The translations under genes and the position numbers were made by a program. This document shows, in pieces, positions 8,829 to 18,636 of a stretch of 64,000 nucleotides of DNA (positions are counted from its first letter, which is position 1; the number at the start of each line of letters is the position of its first letter). The DNA lies in NCBI RefSeq assembly GCF_009834565.1, contig NZ_CP019428.1, positions 558,001 to 622,000 on the forward strand. The letters run 5' to 3'. The notes under the pieces are model-generated. The model worked only from the letters and a program-made list of their open reading frames with translations. It was not told where the DNA came from and did no database searches. Source of the stretch: Pseudomonas sp. R76. GTDB taxonomy: Bacteria > Pseudomonadota > Gammaproteobacteria > Pseudomonadales > Pseudomonadaceae.

Positions 8829-11800
8829 TTAGTCGAGTTTGCTCGGCGGCGGTTCCTGCACGCCGCCGTCGTTGGCGGGTTTGGCCGGGGTGTCGACTTC
8901 CACCAGTTTGTATTCCTGGCCATGGAGGTTCTTGAGGTAGACCTCCATCTGGCGGAACGAGATGTTGATGTGGTGGTTCTTGAACTCGCGGTTGATAAAG
9001 CGGTTCACCTCGTCGATCACCGGGTTGCGGTCACCGAGGTCGCGCACGTGCATGCGCAGTTCGTGGTCGAGGGTGCTTTCGCCGAAGTTGAGGAAGTACA
9101 CGTGAGGCTCCGGCTCTTTGAGCACCCGTGGGTTTTCGCGCGCGGCCTTGAGCAGCAATTCCTTCACCAGGTCGAGGTCGGAGCCGTAGTCCACACCCAG
9201 TTTCAGCGTGACTCGGGTGATGGTGTCGGTCAGCGACCAGTTGATCAGTTGCCCGGTAATGAACGTCTTGTTCGGGACAATGATGTCCTTGCGGTCGAAG
9301 TCGGTGATGGTCGTCGCGCGGATGCGGATCTTGCTCACCGTGCCCGACAGGTTGCCGATGGTGATGGTGTCGCCGATACGCACCGGGCGCTCGAACAGGA
9401 TCATGATGCCGGAGATGAAGTTGGCGAAGATCTCCTGCATCCCGAAGCCCAACCCCACCGACAGCGCCGCCACCAGCCATTGCAGTTTGTCCCAGCTCAC
9501 GCCGAGGGTCGACAGGGTGGAGACGAAGCCGACGCCGGCAATCACATACGACAGCAAGGTGGTGGTGGCGTAGGCGCTGCCTTGGGCCAAATCCAGCTTG
9601 GACAGCACCAGTACTTCCAGCAGACCGGGCAAGTTGCGCGCCAGGGCGAAGGTGATGCCGACGATGATCGACGCACCGAGCAAGTCGCCGATGCTGATCG
9701 GCACCATGCTGATATTGGCACCGGTGCCGCTGGTGTATTCGTAGAGCGTCACGTTGTCCAGGTAGGAGAACACGGTGATCAGGTCTTTCCACACCCAGTA
9801 CAGCGCGGCGATAAAGCCGCCGAGCAAGGCCAGGCGGATCAGGCGCATCGACTGTTCGTTGACCTGTTCGATGTCCAGGGTCGGCTCTTCGATCACCGCT
9901 TCGCCATCACCGGCTTCCTTGGCCGCCTGGCGTTTGGCCAGGGCGCGCGCGTAGGCCAGGCGCCGAGCGGCAACGCCCAGGCCGCGTACGAAGGTGGCTT
10001 CGATCACCAGCCAGAACATCAGCAGGTACAGGGTGTTGATCAGGCGGTCGCTGAGTTTCAGCGCGGTGTAGTAGTAGCCAAAGCACACGGCGATAAACAG
10101 GGCGACGGGCAGGACGGTAAACACCAGGCCCACGGCTTTGCGAAACAGCGAGGCTTTTTCGTGGGTCGGGCTGTGCAGCAGCAGGCGGCCCAGCAGCCAG
10201 GCCATCAGCGCGTAGCAGGTCAGCACCACGCCGATACCCAGCACGTCGTCGGCCAGCGCCGCCGGTTGGTGTTCGGCAATGGCCACCACGGCCACCAGGG
10301 CCAGTACCACCAGCCCGAGCTTGCGCACCCAGCCTTGCAGGAATTCGACTTGGGGTTTTTCCCAGCGGAAGTGCAGTTCCGCCACGCCGCCCGACGCGAG
10401 GATCCGGTAAGCGGTGTAGAACACCAGCCACGCCTGGGCGATCTGCAGCAGGGCCGAGCCCAGGTTGGCGTTCTGCCCACGGGCGTCGATCTGCAGTGCG
10501 TAGCCGCACAGCGCCAGGCCCAGGGAAACCGGCATCGCCAGCAGGATATTGATCAGGATGGCCTGCGGCGTGTGCCACTGGCTGTCGCGCTTGAAGTGGC
10601 CGATGTCCAAGTGGACTTTGTTAAGGCGCTGGTAAAGCGCCTTGCGCCGCCATAGCAGTGCGCCGATCAACAGCAGCAACGGCAGGAACAGCAGCGGGCG
10701 TTGGGTCAGGCCGTCGTACAGCTCGCTGACGCTGGAGGCCCACGGCAAGGTGGTGATTTGCTTGCTCAGGTGTGCCGGTACGGTTTCCAGCCACTCGGTG
10801 TCCAGCGGCTTGTTGCTGGGGATCCAGAACATTTGCTCGTCCAGCGTCGCGCGCAGAGTGGTGGCGGTGCTGAGCAGTTGTTTCTGGTTCAGTTGCAGGG
10901 TGATCGATTCGTTCAGCAGCGCGCTCAGCTCGCGGCTCAGGCGCTCCAGCAGGTCGCTGCGGGTAATTGCCAGCTCCAGCAGGGTGCGGCGCAGTTGCGG
11001 GGTGACGTCTTCCGGCGGCTGGTTGGCCAGCAAGTTATCCACATAGGCGCTGGGCGAACTGATCGCCTCGCGCTGCTGGTTGATCTCGAACTGGTACAGG
11101 CGAATGTTGGCGATGTCGTCCGCCAGGTCGCGGTCCACGGTGAGGCGCGGCAGTGCTTGTTTTTGCTTATAAAGAATCTTGGAGAGCAGCAGGCTGCCCT
11201 TGAGCACGTTGATTTGCTCATCGAGTGCCGAGTCGCTTTGGGTCACGGTGTCCAGTTGCTGCTTGGTCTGCAGGTTTTTCTGGGTCAGGTCATTGAGGCG
11301 GTCGGTGCTCTTGAGCAGGTAGTCGGAGAGCTTCAGGTTGGCCGCGCTTTCGGTGGCCAACAGGCTGCTGCCGCCGGTTTTTTGCGCCTCGATGGACTGC
11401 TGGGTCACGGTCTGCTGGGACTGGGCGAGGCGTTTCTGGTTGATCAGGGTTTGCAGGTCCTGGATTTCCTGTTCCAGGCGGCTGGTCTTCTCGGTCGTCA
11501 GGTCGCGTTGGCTATTGCCCAGGTCTTGCAGTTGGCTGTTGCCCGCCAGTTCCTGGCGGCGCAGCGGAATCAAGGCGTTGAGGGCGGCGAGTTCGGCGTT
11601 CAGCAGGTTGCGCTGGTCGCCGGTGAGGGGCTTGCCGTTATCTTTGCCCGCTTTAAGGGTGGCGTTTATCTGCTGGATGCGGGTCTGGCTGTTGCTGATT
11701 TCGGTTTGGGCGCGCTCGGGGCGGGTCTGGGCGGCGATGGACATGCTGTTGGCATCCGCCATGTCCTTTTGCAGGTCGCCTTGCTGGGTCGTGCGCTGCA

Positions 11801-12167
11801 CCAGCAATTGCTCGAGCTGCGGCACGGGCAGCGTGGCATAGCGTTGCGCCACCGGGATGACTTTGGTGGCCTTGAGCCGCACCAGTTCGCGCTGGTTATC
11901 GGTGGTCTGGCGCGGCGCGTCTTCCAGCTGGCGCTTGAGGTCGGTGAGGCGCTGCTCGTAATCCTGCTTGTTGCCCAGGTAGGTCAGGGTCTGTTGCAGG
12001 ATGTTCTGCAGCGCCTTCATGTCGGCGTCGGGCAGCTTGCGGTCGGGCAGCTTGTCCAGGGTTTGCTGGATGGCCTCGGCACTGGGCGCATCGGCGGCGT
12101 AAACGCTGCCCACACAAAGGGTCAGGCCCAGCAGGGCAGTGGCTAAAAAGGTGCGCAGAGTTGTCAT
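8829..12167 (-). CDS. mscK: MscK/KefA-type large mechanosensitive channel
   Basis: The 1112-residue protein is of the length of potassium-dependent MscK. It begins with a signal peptide (MTTLRTFLATALLGLTLCVG, cleavage after AYA-like VYAADA). A long periplasmic Gln-rich coiled-coil porin-like domain follows to about residue 500, then several membrane segments to about 850, and last a MscS channel core with LSVGLGFGMQEIFANFISG (pore helix), the RIGDTITIG beta domain and a vestibule. It releases solutes when membrane tension rises after hypo-osmotic shock. The start at 12167 is chosen for the signal peptide; the reading frame opens 64 codons earlier without it. It lies 55 bases below the cation antiporter gene, suggesting co-expression. 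Confidence 0.92.
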   Translation of the reverse strand: MTTLRTFLATALLGLTLCVGSVYAADAPSAEAIQQTLDKLPDRKLPDADMKALQNILQQTLTYLGNKQDYEQRLTDLKRQLEDAPRQTTDNQRELVRLKATKVIPVAQRYATLPVPQLEQLLVQRTTQQGDLQKDMADANSMSIAAQTRPERAQTEISNSQTRIQQINATLKAGKDNGKPLTGDQRNLLNAELAALNALIPLRRQELAGNSQLQDLGNSQRDLTTEKTSRLEQEIQDLQTLINQKRLAQSQQTVTQQSIEAQKTGGSSLLATESAANLKLSDYLLKSTDRLNDLTQKNLQTKQQLDTVTQSDSALDEQINVLKGSLLLSKILYKQKQALPRLTVDRDLADDIANIRLYQFEINQQREAISSPSAYVDNLLANQPPEDVTPQLRRTLLELAITRSDLLERLSRELSALLNESITLQLNQKQLLSTATTLRATLDEQMFWIPSNKPLDTEWLETVPAHLSKQITTLPWASSVSELYDGLTQRPLLFLPLLLLIGALLWRRKALYQRLNKVHLDIGHFKRDSQWHTPQAILINILLAMPVSLGLALCGYALQIDARGQNANLGSALLQIAQAWLVFYTAYRILASGGVAELHFRWEKPQVEFLQGWVRKLGLVVLALVAVVAIAEHQPAALADDVLGIGVVLTCYALMAWLLGRLLLHSPTHEKASLFRKAVGLVFTVLPVALFIAVCFGYYYTALKLSDRLINTLYLLMFWLVIEATFVRGLGVAARRLAYARALAKRQAAKEAGDGEAVIEEPTLDIEQVNEQSMRLIRLALLGGFIAALYWVWKDLITVFSYLDNVTLYEYTSGTGANISMVPISIGDLLGASIIVGITFALARNLPGLLEVLVLSKLDLAQGSAYATTTLLSYVIAGVGFVSTLSTLGVSWDKLQWLVAALSVGLGFGMQEIFANFISGIMILFERPVRIGDTITIGNLSGTVSKIRIRATTITDFDRKDIIVPNKTFITGQLINWSLTDTITRVTLKLGVDYGSDLDLVKELLLKAARENPRVLKEPEPHVYFLNFGESTLDHELRMHVRDLGDRNPVIDEVNRFINREFKNHHINISFRQMEVYLKNLHGQEYKLVEVDTPAKPANDGGVQEPPPSKLD

Positions 12168-12222
12168 GGATACCGGTCGAGCAAGGTAAAGAAAATGGGG
12201 GCGTGGCGCCTGGCCCCGCAGT

Positions 12223-13965
<1,743 letters not shown>

Positions 13966-14060
13966 AGGCAGTACTCCAGAGCTGGGAAGACGGGGCGCAA
14001 ACTGACCATGCAGTCTGCGTGCCAGCGATTCTAACCTGTTGAATTGCTGCGCTGTCAAAA

Positions 14061-14173
14061 GATCGTTCCCACGCTCTGCGTGGGAATGCTTCGCTGGACG
14101 CTCTGCGTCCGCTTTTAAGGCGTGACGCGGAGCGTCACAGGCTGCATTCCCACGCGGAGCGTGGGAACGATCA
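14061..14173. repeat. Four-mini-hairpin repeat element, copy B
   Basis: The same architecture as the element at 7174: ends GATCGTTCCCACGC and GCGTGGGAACGATCA, with inner hairpins around GGACGC/GCGTCC and GTGACGC/GCGTCAC. It sits between the MCP gene end and the antiporter start, both on the minus strand, so it would separate the two transcripts. Confidence 0.88.
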
Positions 14174-14187
14174 ATCACCGGTGTCAG

Positions 14188-15813
14188 TTACAGGCGAAAG
14201 CGCCCCACCATCCCATTCAAATCCACCGCCAGGCGCGACAGCTCACTGCTCGCCGCGCTGGTCTGGCTGGCGCCCGTGGCCGATTGCACCGACAAATCAC
14301 GAATGTTCACCAGGTTGCGGTCCACTTCTCGCGCCACCTGCGCCTGCTCTTCCGCTGCGCTGGCGATCACCAGGTTGCGTTCGTTGATTTCTATGATCGC
14401 GGTGTTGATGGTGTCCAGCGACATCCCGGCGCCTTTGGCGATGTTCAGCGTCGATTCGGCGCGCTCGGTGCTGTTACGCATCGAATCCACCGCGTGCTCG
14501 GTGCCGGTCTGAATGCTGCCGATCATGCGCTCGATCTCGCTGGTCGACTGCTGGGTGCGATGGGCCAGGGCCCGCACTTCATCCGCCACCACGGCAAACC
14601 CACGCCCGGCTTCACCGGCACGCGCGGCTTCAATGGCGGCGTTCAGGGCCAGCAGGTTGGTCTGGTCGGCCAGGCCGCGAATCACGTCGAGCACCTTGCC
14701 GATATCCCGCGATTCATTCGCCAGGTCGCCGATCAAGGTGGCTGTGGCTTGCACGTCGCCGCTCATGCGTTCGATGGCGCTGACGGTTTCCTGCACCAAA
14801 TCACGGCCATCGCCAGCAGAAGTGGTGGCGGCGCGCGAGGCTTCGGAGGTGCTGACCGCATTGCGCGCGACTTCTTCGACGGCGCTGGTCATCTCGTTGA
14901 CGGCGGTGGCGGCTTGTTCGATTTCGTTGTTCTGCTGGGTCAGGCCACGGGCGCTTTCGTCGGTGACGGCATTCAGCTCTTCGGCGGCCGAAGCCAGCTG
15001 GGTGGCGGAGCCGGCGATGCGTTGCAGGGTGTCGCGCAATTTGTCCTGCATCTTGGCCATGGCGGCCAGCAGGCGGCCGGCTTCGTCGTTGCCGTCGACC
15101 TTGATCGGGCGCGTCAGGTTGCCTTCGGCGACTTCCTCGGCGGCCTCAAGTGCCTGGGAAATCGGCACGGTGATGCTGCGGGTCAGCAGCCAGGCGAACA
15201 ACACCGTCAGCGCCGTGGCCACGATCAGCAGGCCCACCACCAGCTCAAACGCCATGTCGTATTGGTCTTTGGCTTGCTGGTTGGTGGCGTTGGCCATCTT
15301 GTTGTTGATGTCCAGCAGGCGTGTCAGCACTGCGTTGACCTGCTCGGAGTTGCTGAGCAATTCGGTGTTGAGCAAGTTGCGCAGGTCGTCGATCTGGTTG
15401 GCGCGAGACAAGCTCTTCATGCGCTCTTCGATCTGGTGGTACTGGCCGAGCAAACGCACGTATTCGTCGTAGGTCGCGCGTTCTTCGCCACTCTCGATGA
15501 GTTTTTCGTACACGCCCTGGGCGGTGCGGATCTGCTGGTTGCGCAGTTCAAAGGCTTCCAGGGTCTTTTGCTGCACATCCGGCTCGCGATTGGTCAGCAA
15601 GCGGTACGACAACACGCGCAGGCGCAGGGTCAGCTGGGTGAATTCGTCGAGGGCGCGAATGCTTGGCACGCTGCTCAGGGTGATGTCTTCGGTGGCAGCA
15701 CGGATCTTGCTCATCTGGTTCAGGGCGAACACACCGAGAAACAACATGAGTGCACCAATAAACGCAAAGCCAAGAAAGGCGCGCGGCGCGATATTCATAT
15801 TACGAAGAGACAT
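14188..15813 (-). CDS. Methyl-accepting chemotaxis protein
   Basis: The 541-residue chemoreceptor has a first membrane helix at about 12-32, a periplasmic four-helix-bundle type ligand domain to about 188, a second membrane helix at 189-211, a HAMP domain at 212-264 and a long signalling domain. The highly conserved CheA/CheW contact hairpin lies at about 371-417 ([20 protein letters not shown]). No CheR-binding pentapeptide is present at the C-terminus, which ends GMVGRFRL. The ligand is unknown. The start at 15813 gives a short basic N-terminus before the first helix; an in-frame ATG at 15867 is less likely. A FliA-type promoter lies just upstream. Confidence 0.93.
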   Translation of the reverse strand: MSLRNMNIAPRAFLGFAFIGALMLFLGVFALNQMSKIRAATEDITLSSVPSIRALDEFTQLTLRLRVLSYRLLTNREPDVQQKTLEAFELRNQQIRTAQGVYEKLIESGEERATYDEYVRLLGQYHQIEERMKSLSRANQIDDLRNLLNTELLSNSEQVNAVLTRLLDINNKMANATNQQAKDQYDMAFELVVGLLIVATALTVLFAWLLTRSITVPISQALEAAEEVAEGNLTRPIKVDGNDEAGRLLAAMAKMQDKLRDTLQRIAGSATQLASAAEELNAVTDESARGLTQQNNEIEQAATAVNEMTSAVEEVARNAVSTSEASRAATTSAGDGRDLVQETVSAIERMSGDVQATATLIGDLANESRDIGKVLDVIRGLADQTNLLALNAAIEAARAGEAGRGFAVVADEVRALAHRTQQSTSEIERMIGSIQTGTEHAVDSMRNSTERAESTLNIAKGAGMSLDTINTAIIEINERNLVIASAAEEQAQVAREVDRNLVNIRDLSVQSATGASQTSAASSELSRLAVDLNGMVGRFRL

Positions 15814-15870
15814 GCTGGAGTCCTGGGGAGAAGCGCGATCCGTGCGGCCATGAGACGGGGTGTGCATCTT

Positions 15871-15897
15871 CTATCGGCCATGCGACTAAAGTCTTAA
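15871..15897 (-). promoter_or_regulatory. Candidate FliA (sigma-28) promoter of the MCP gene
   Basis: On the minus strand TTAA (15894-15897) is followed after 15 bases by GCCGATAG (15871-15878), one mismatch in each box from the flagellar sigma-28 consensus TAAA-N15-GCCGATAA. It ends 57 bases before the MCP start codon. Chemoreceptor genes are classic FliA targets. Confidence 0.6.
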
Positions 15898-16090
15898 GGG
15901 GGCGCGCGCTTTTGTCGCATCTGACGAGGGGTTGGACGGATTCAGGAACCAGATGGGGTAAATGCAGTCACTAAGGCTCGAAAGCGCGGCCCGGCCCTTA
16001 AAAAACGGGCTGCGCGCCGGGGATAACCCTGGCTTCCGAGGTGATTTTTCTTTATCGTCACCGCCCTTTGAAAAAGCCCGAGAAATCAAA

Positions 16091-16321
16091 ATGTTAGAAG
16101 CATCCCTCAGCCAGCTTGAACAGCTTGTCACTGACCTCGTACAACAAAACCAGGACCTGCTCGGCAGCAATGAATCCCTCAAGGCGGAACTGGCCCGTGC
16201 CAAGGATGAAAACGACAGCCTGCAACTGAACCTGATGGAACAGGAAGAAAAACACGGCGCCACTGCCGCGCGCATCCAGGCTCTGGTTGAGCGTGTGAGC
16301 GCAGGTCCTGTCGGCGCATGA
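16091..16321 (+). CDS. Small coiled-coil protein upstream of a zapA-like gene
   Basis: The 76-residue protein is almost entirely a predicted coiled coil with heptad Leu/Val spacing (LEASLSQLEQLVTDLVQQ, then ESLKAELARAKDENDSL). It resembles the small TIGR02449/ZapB-like proteins encoded next to zapA in pseudomonads. The start at 16091 is preferred over an in-frame ATG at 15962 because the coiled coil begins there. It overlaps the ZapA-like gene by four bases, so the two are translationally coupled. A role as a structural partner of ZapA at the division ring is inference from neighbourhood and shape. Confidence 0.75.
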   Translation: MLEASLSQLEQLVTDLVQQNQDLLGSNESLKAELARAKDENDSLQLNLMEQEEKHGATAARIQALVERVSAGPVGA

Positions 16322-16611
16322 ATGAAGGGATAAAGGTCGTTTCGATTCTCGGAGAGGATTACTCGATCAAGGCGCCGGAAGGGGAAGATCAAACCCTGAT
16401 GCACGCCGTGACCATGCTCAAGGCCTCCCTGGCCACCACCAAGAAAAAGTACCCGACCCTGATCGGTGACAAATTATTGGTACTGGCCGCGCTGAACCTG
16501 TGCGCCGAGCAGATCGAAATGCAAAAGCATCACCAGCAGGAACTCGACCGTTACCAAGAGCAAGTCAGCGCCACGGTCGAAGTGATTTCCAAGGCGATCG
16601 GAACGCCTTAG
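16318..16611 (+). CDS. zapA: ZapA-family cell division protein
   Basis: The 97-residue protein shows the ZapA pattern: an N-terminal strand-rich module VVSILGEDYSIKAPEGEDQT followed by a long helix (MHAVTMLKASLATTKKKY, then LLVLAALNLCAEQIEMQK) for tetramerisation. ZapA cross-links FtsZ filaments at the division ring. The canonical Pseudomonas zapA is followed by the 6S RNA gene ssrS and a 5-formyltetrahydrofolate cyclo-ligase gene; neither is here, so this may be a second, divergent copy. Its stop codon overlaps the end of the convergent acyl-CoA dehydrogenase gene. Confidence 0.72.
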   Translation: MNEGIKVVSILGEDYSIKAPEGEDQTLMHAVTMLKASLATTKKKYPTLIGDKLLVLAALNLCAEQIEMQKHHQQELDRYQEQVSATVEVISKAIGTP

Positions 16612-18410
16612 AACCACGCATCCTGCATCCCCAGGCACGTGTCATCGCGTGCCTCCAGAATCGCCAGTTCATGATGGCAGCTCGGCACTTCCCAGGTCAG
16701 GAAGTACCGAGCGGCCTGGAGCTTGCCTTTATAGAAGGCAACATCCGCCGTATGGCCCTTGGCCAAGCCTTCCTCGGCGCGAATCGCCTGTTCCAGCCAG
16801 CGCCAGCCAATCACCGTGTGCCCGAACACCTTCAAGTACAGCGCCGAATTTGCCAGGCTGCTGTTGACCTTGCCCTGGGCGAGATCCGTCAGCAGGCCAA
16901 TCGTCACGCTTTGCAGGCGATTAACCAACTGCTCCAGAGGTTCTCGCAGGGCCGTGAGTGACGGGTACTGCTGCGCCCGTGCGCCGGTTTCGGCGATCAA
17001 ACGGATCAATTGCTTGAGGCCCGCACCGCCATTCTGCGCGAGCTTGCGCCCGAGCAAATCCAGCGACTGGATGCCGTGGGTGCCTTCGTGGATCGGGTTC
17101 AGGCGGTTGTCGCGGTAGTACTGCTCCACCGGGTATTCGCGGGTGTAGCCATGGCCGCCGAGAATCTGGATCGCCAGCTCGTTGGCCTTGAGGCAGAACT
17201 CCGATGGCCAGGATTTGACGATAGGCGTGAGCAGGTCCAGCAGTTCGTGGGCTTGCTTGCGTTCGGCGTCGGTTTCCAGGGTGGTGGTGTCATCGAACAG
17301 CCGCGCGGCATACAGGCCGAGGTCGAAGGCGCCTTCCACGTAGGCTTTTTGAGTCAGCAGCATGCGCTTGATATCGGCGTGCTGAATGATCGAGACCGGC
17401 GCGGTGCTGGGGTCTTTGCTGTCCGGCAGGCGACCTTGCGGGCGTTCGCGGGCGTATTCCAGCGAGTAGAGGTAGCCGGCATAACCGAGCATGACTGCGC
17501 CCATGCCCACGCCGATGCGCGCCTCGTTCATCATCTGGAACATGCAGCTCAAGCCCTGGTGCGGTTTGCCTACCAGATAGCCGACGCAATGATCGTTATC
17601 GCCGAAGTTAAGCGCCGTGGACGTGGTGCCGCGCCAGCCCATCTTGTGGAACAGCCCGGCCAACAGCACGTCATTGCGCGCGCCCAGGCTGCCATCCTCG
17701 TTGACCAGGAACTTGGGCACGATAAACAGCGAAATGCCCTTCACCCCGGCTGGCGCGTCCGGCAGCTTGGCCAGCACCATGTGCACGATGTTTTCCGACA
17801 GCGGATGGTCGCCACCGGAGATGAAGATCTTGTTGCCCTTGAGCCGATAAGTGCCGTCAGCCACAGGCTCTGCCCGTGTACGAATATCCGACAAGGACGA
17901 GCCGGCATGCGGCTCGGTCAACGCCATGGTGCCGAAGAAGCGGCCGTCGATCATCGGTTGCAGGAAGCGCTGCTTCTGCTCCTCGGTGCCGAAACTTTCA
18001 ATCAGGTTGGCCGCGCCCATTGTGAGGAACGGGTAGGAGGTCGAAGCCGCGTTGGCCGACTGAAAGTGCGCAAAGCATGCCTGGGACAGCAACGTCGGCA
18101 GCTGCATGCCGCCTGCTTCGAAACTGCGCGCGGCGTTGAGAAAGCCCGCTTCGAGAAACGCGTCCACGGCCGGTTTCACTTCCGGAATCAGGATCGCCTG
18201 GCCGTCTTCATAGCGCGGTTCGTTTTCGTCATTCTTGCGGTTATGCGGCGCGAAGTACTTTTCGGCAATGCTGCGCGCGGTGCTGATGGCCGCATCGAAG
18301 GTCTCGCGGTTGTGCTCGGCAAACCGCTCGCGCTGGGTCAGGCCCTCGGCATCGAGGACTTCGTACAGCTCGAAAGCCAGATTGCGGGAACTGAGCAGCG
18401 TCTCGGACAT
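16608..18410 (-). CDS. Acyl-CoA dehydrogenase, 600-residue family
   Basis: This flavoenzyme oxidises acyl-CoA to enoyl-CoA. At 600 residues it is longer than the classical 380-residue enzymes and fits the FadE5/DmdC-like group with an extra C-terminal helical domain. Visible landmarks are FGTMALTEPHAGSSLSDIRTRA (the flavin-binding region, here given in part), FISGGDHPLSENIVHMVLAK, the catalytic-region VEQYYRDNRLNPIHEGTHGI and the ILGGHGYTREYP motif. The electron acceptor would be ETF. It is a single gene with AGGTAAG before the start and a 4-base convergent overlap with the ZapA-like gene. Substrate chain length cannot be read from sequence. Confidence 0.92.
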   Translation of the reverse strand: MSETLLSSRNLAFELYEVLDAEGLTQRERFAEHNRETFDAAISTARSIAEKYFAPHNRKNDENEPRYEDGQAILIPEVKPAVDAFLEAGFLNAARSFEAGGMQLPTLLSQACFAHFQSANAASTSYPFLTMGAANLIESFGTEEQKQRFLQPMIDGRFFGTMALTEPHAGSSLSDIRTRAEPVADGTYRLKGNKIFISGGDHPLSENIVHMVLAKLPDAPAGVKGISLFIVPKFLVNEDGSLGARNDVLLAGLFHKMGWRGTTSTALNFGDNDHCVGYLVGKPHQGLSCMFQMMNEARIGVGMGAVMLGYAGYLYSLEYARERPQGRLPDSKDPSTAPVSIIQHADIKRMLLTQKAYVEGAFDLGLYAARLFDDTTTLETDAERKQAHELLDLLTPIVKSWPSEFCLKANELAIQILGGHGYTREYPVEQYYRDNRLNPIHEGTHGIQSLDLLGRKLAQNGGAGLKQLIRLIAETGARAQQYPSLTALREPLEQLVNRLQSVTIGLLTDLAQGKVNSSLANSALYLKVFGHTVIGWRWLEQAIRAEEGLAKGHTADVAFYKGKLQAARYFLTWEVPSCHHELAILEARDDTCLGMQDAWF

Positions 18411-18526
18411 GGCGGCTTACCTGTGTTGGGATAGGCCTGAGTCTAAGTGCGCGAATAGAGGCTGGATAGCAAGATTGATTTGCGTGATGCAGAGGCAGAA
18501 CGAGGGCCGAAGGTGGGATGCGGTCA

Positions 18527-18617
18527 ATGTGGGAGCTGGCTTGCCTGCGATGAGGCAGTACCAGCCGACACCTTTGTCACTGACCCGCCGCTATCGCAGG
18601 CAAGCCAGCTCCCACAT
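18527..18617. repeat. REP-type palindrome pair, copy 3
   Basis: Inverted arms ATGTGGGAGCTGGCTTGCCT and AGGCAAGCCAGCTCCCACAT flank a spacer of about 50 bases. The element lies in the gap between the putA stop and the acyl-CoA dehydrogenase start, both on the minus strand, and probably forms the 3' end structure of the putA message. Confidence 0.9.
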
Positions 18618-18636
18618 TTTGACCGCGTTTCGTCAG

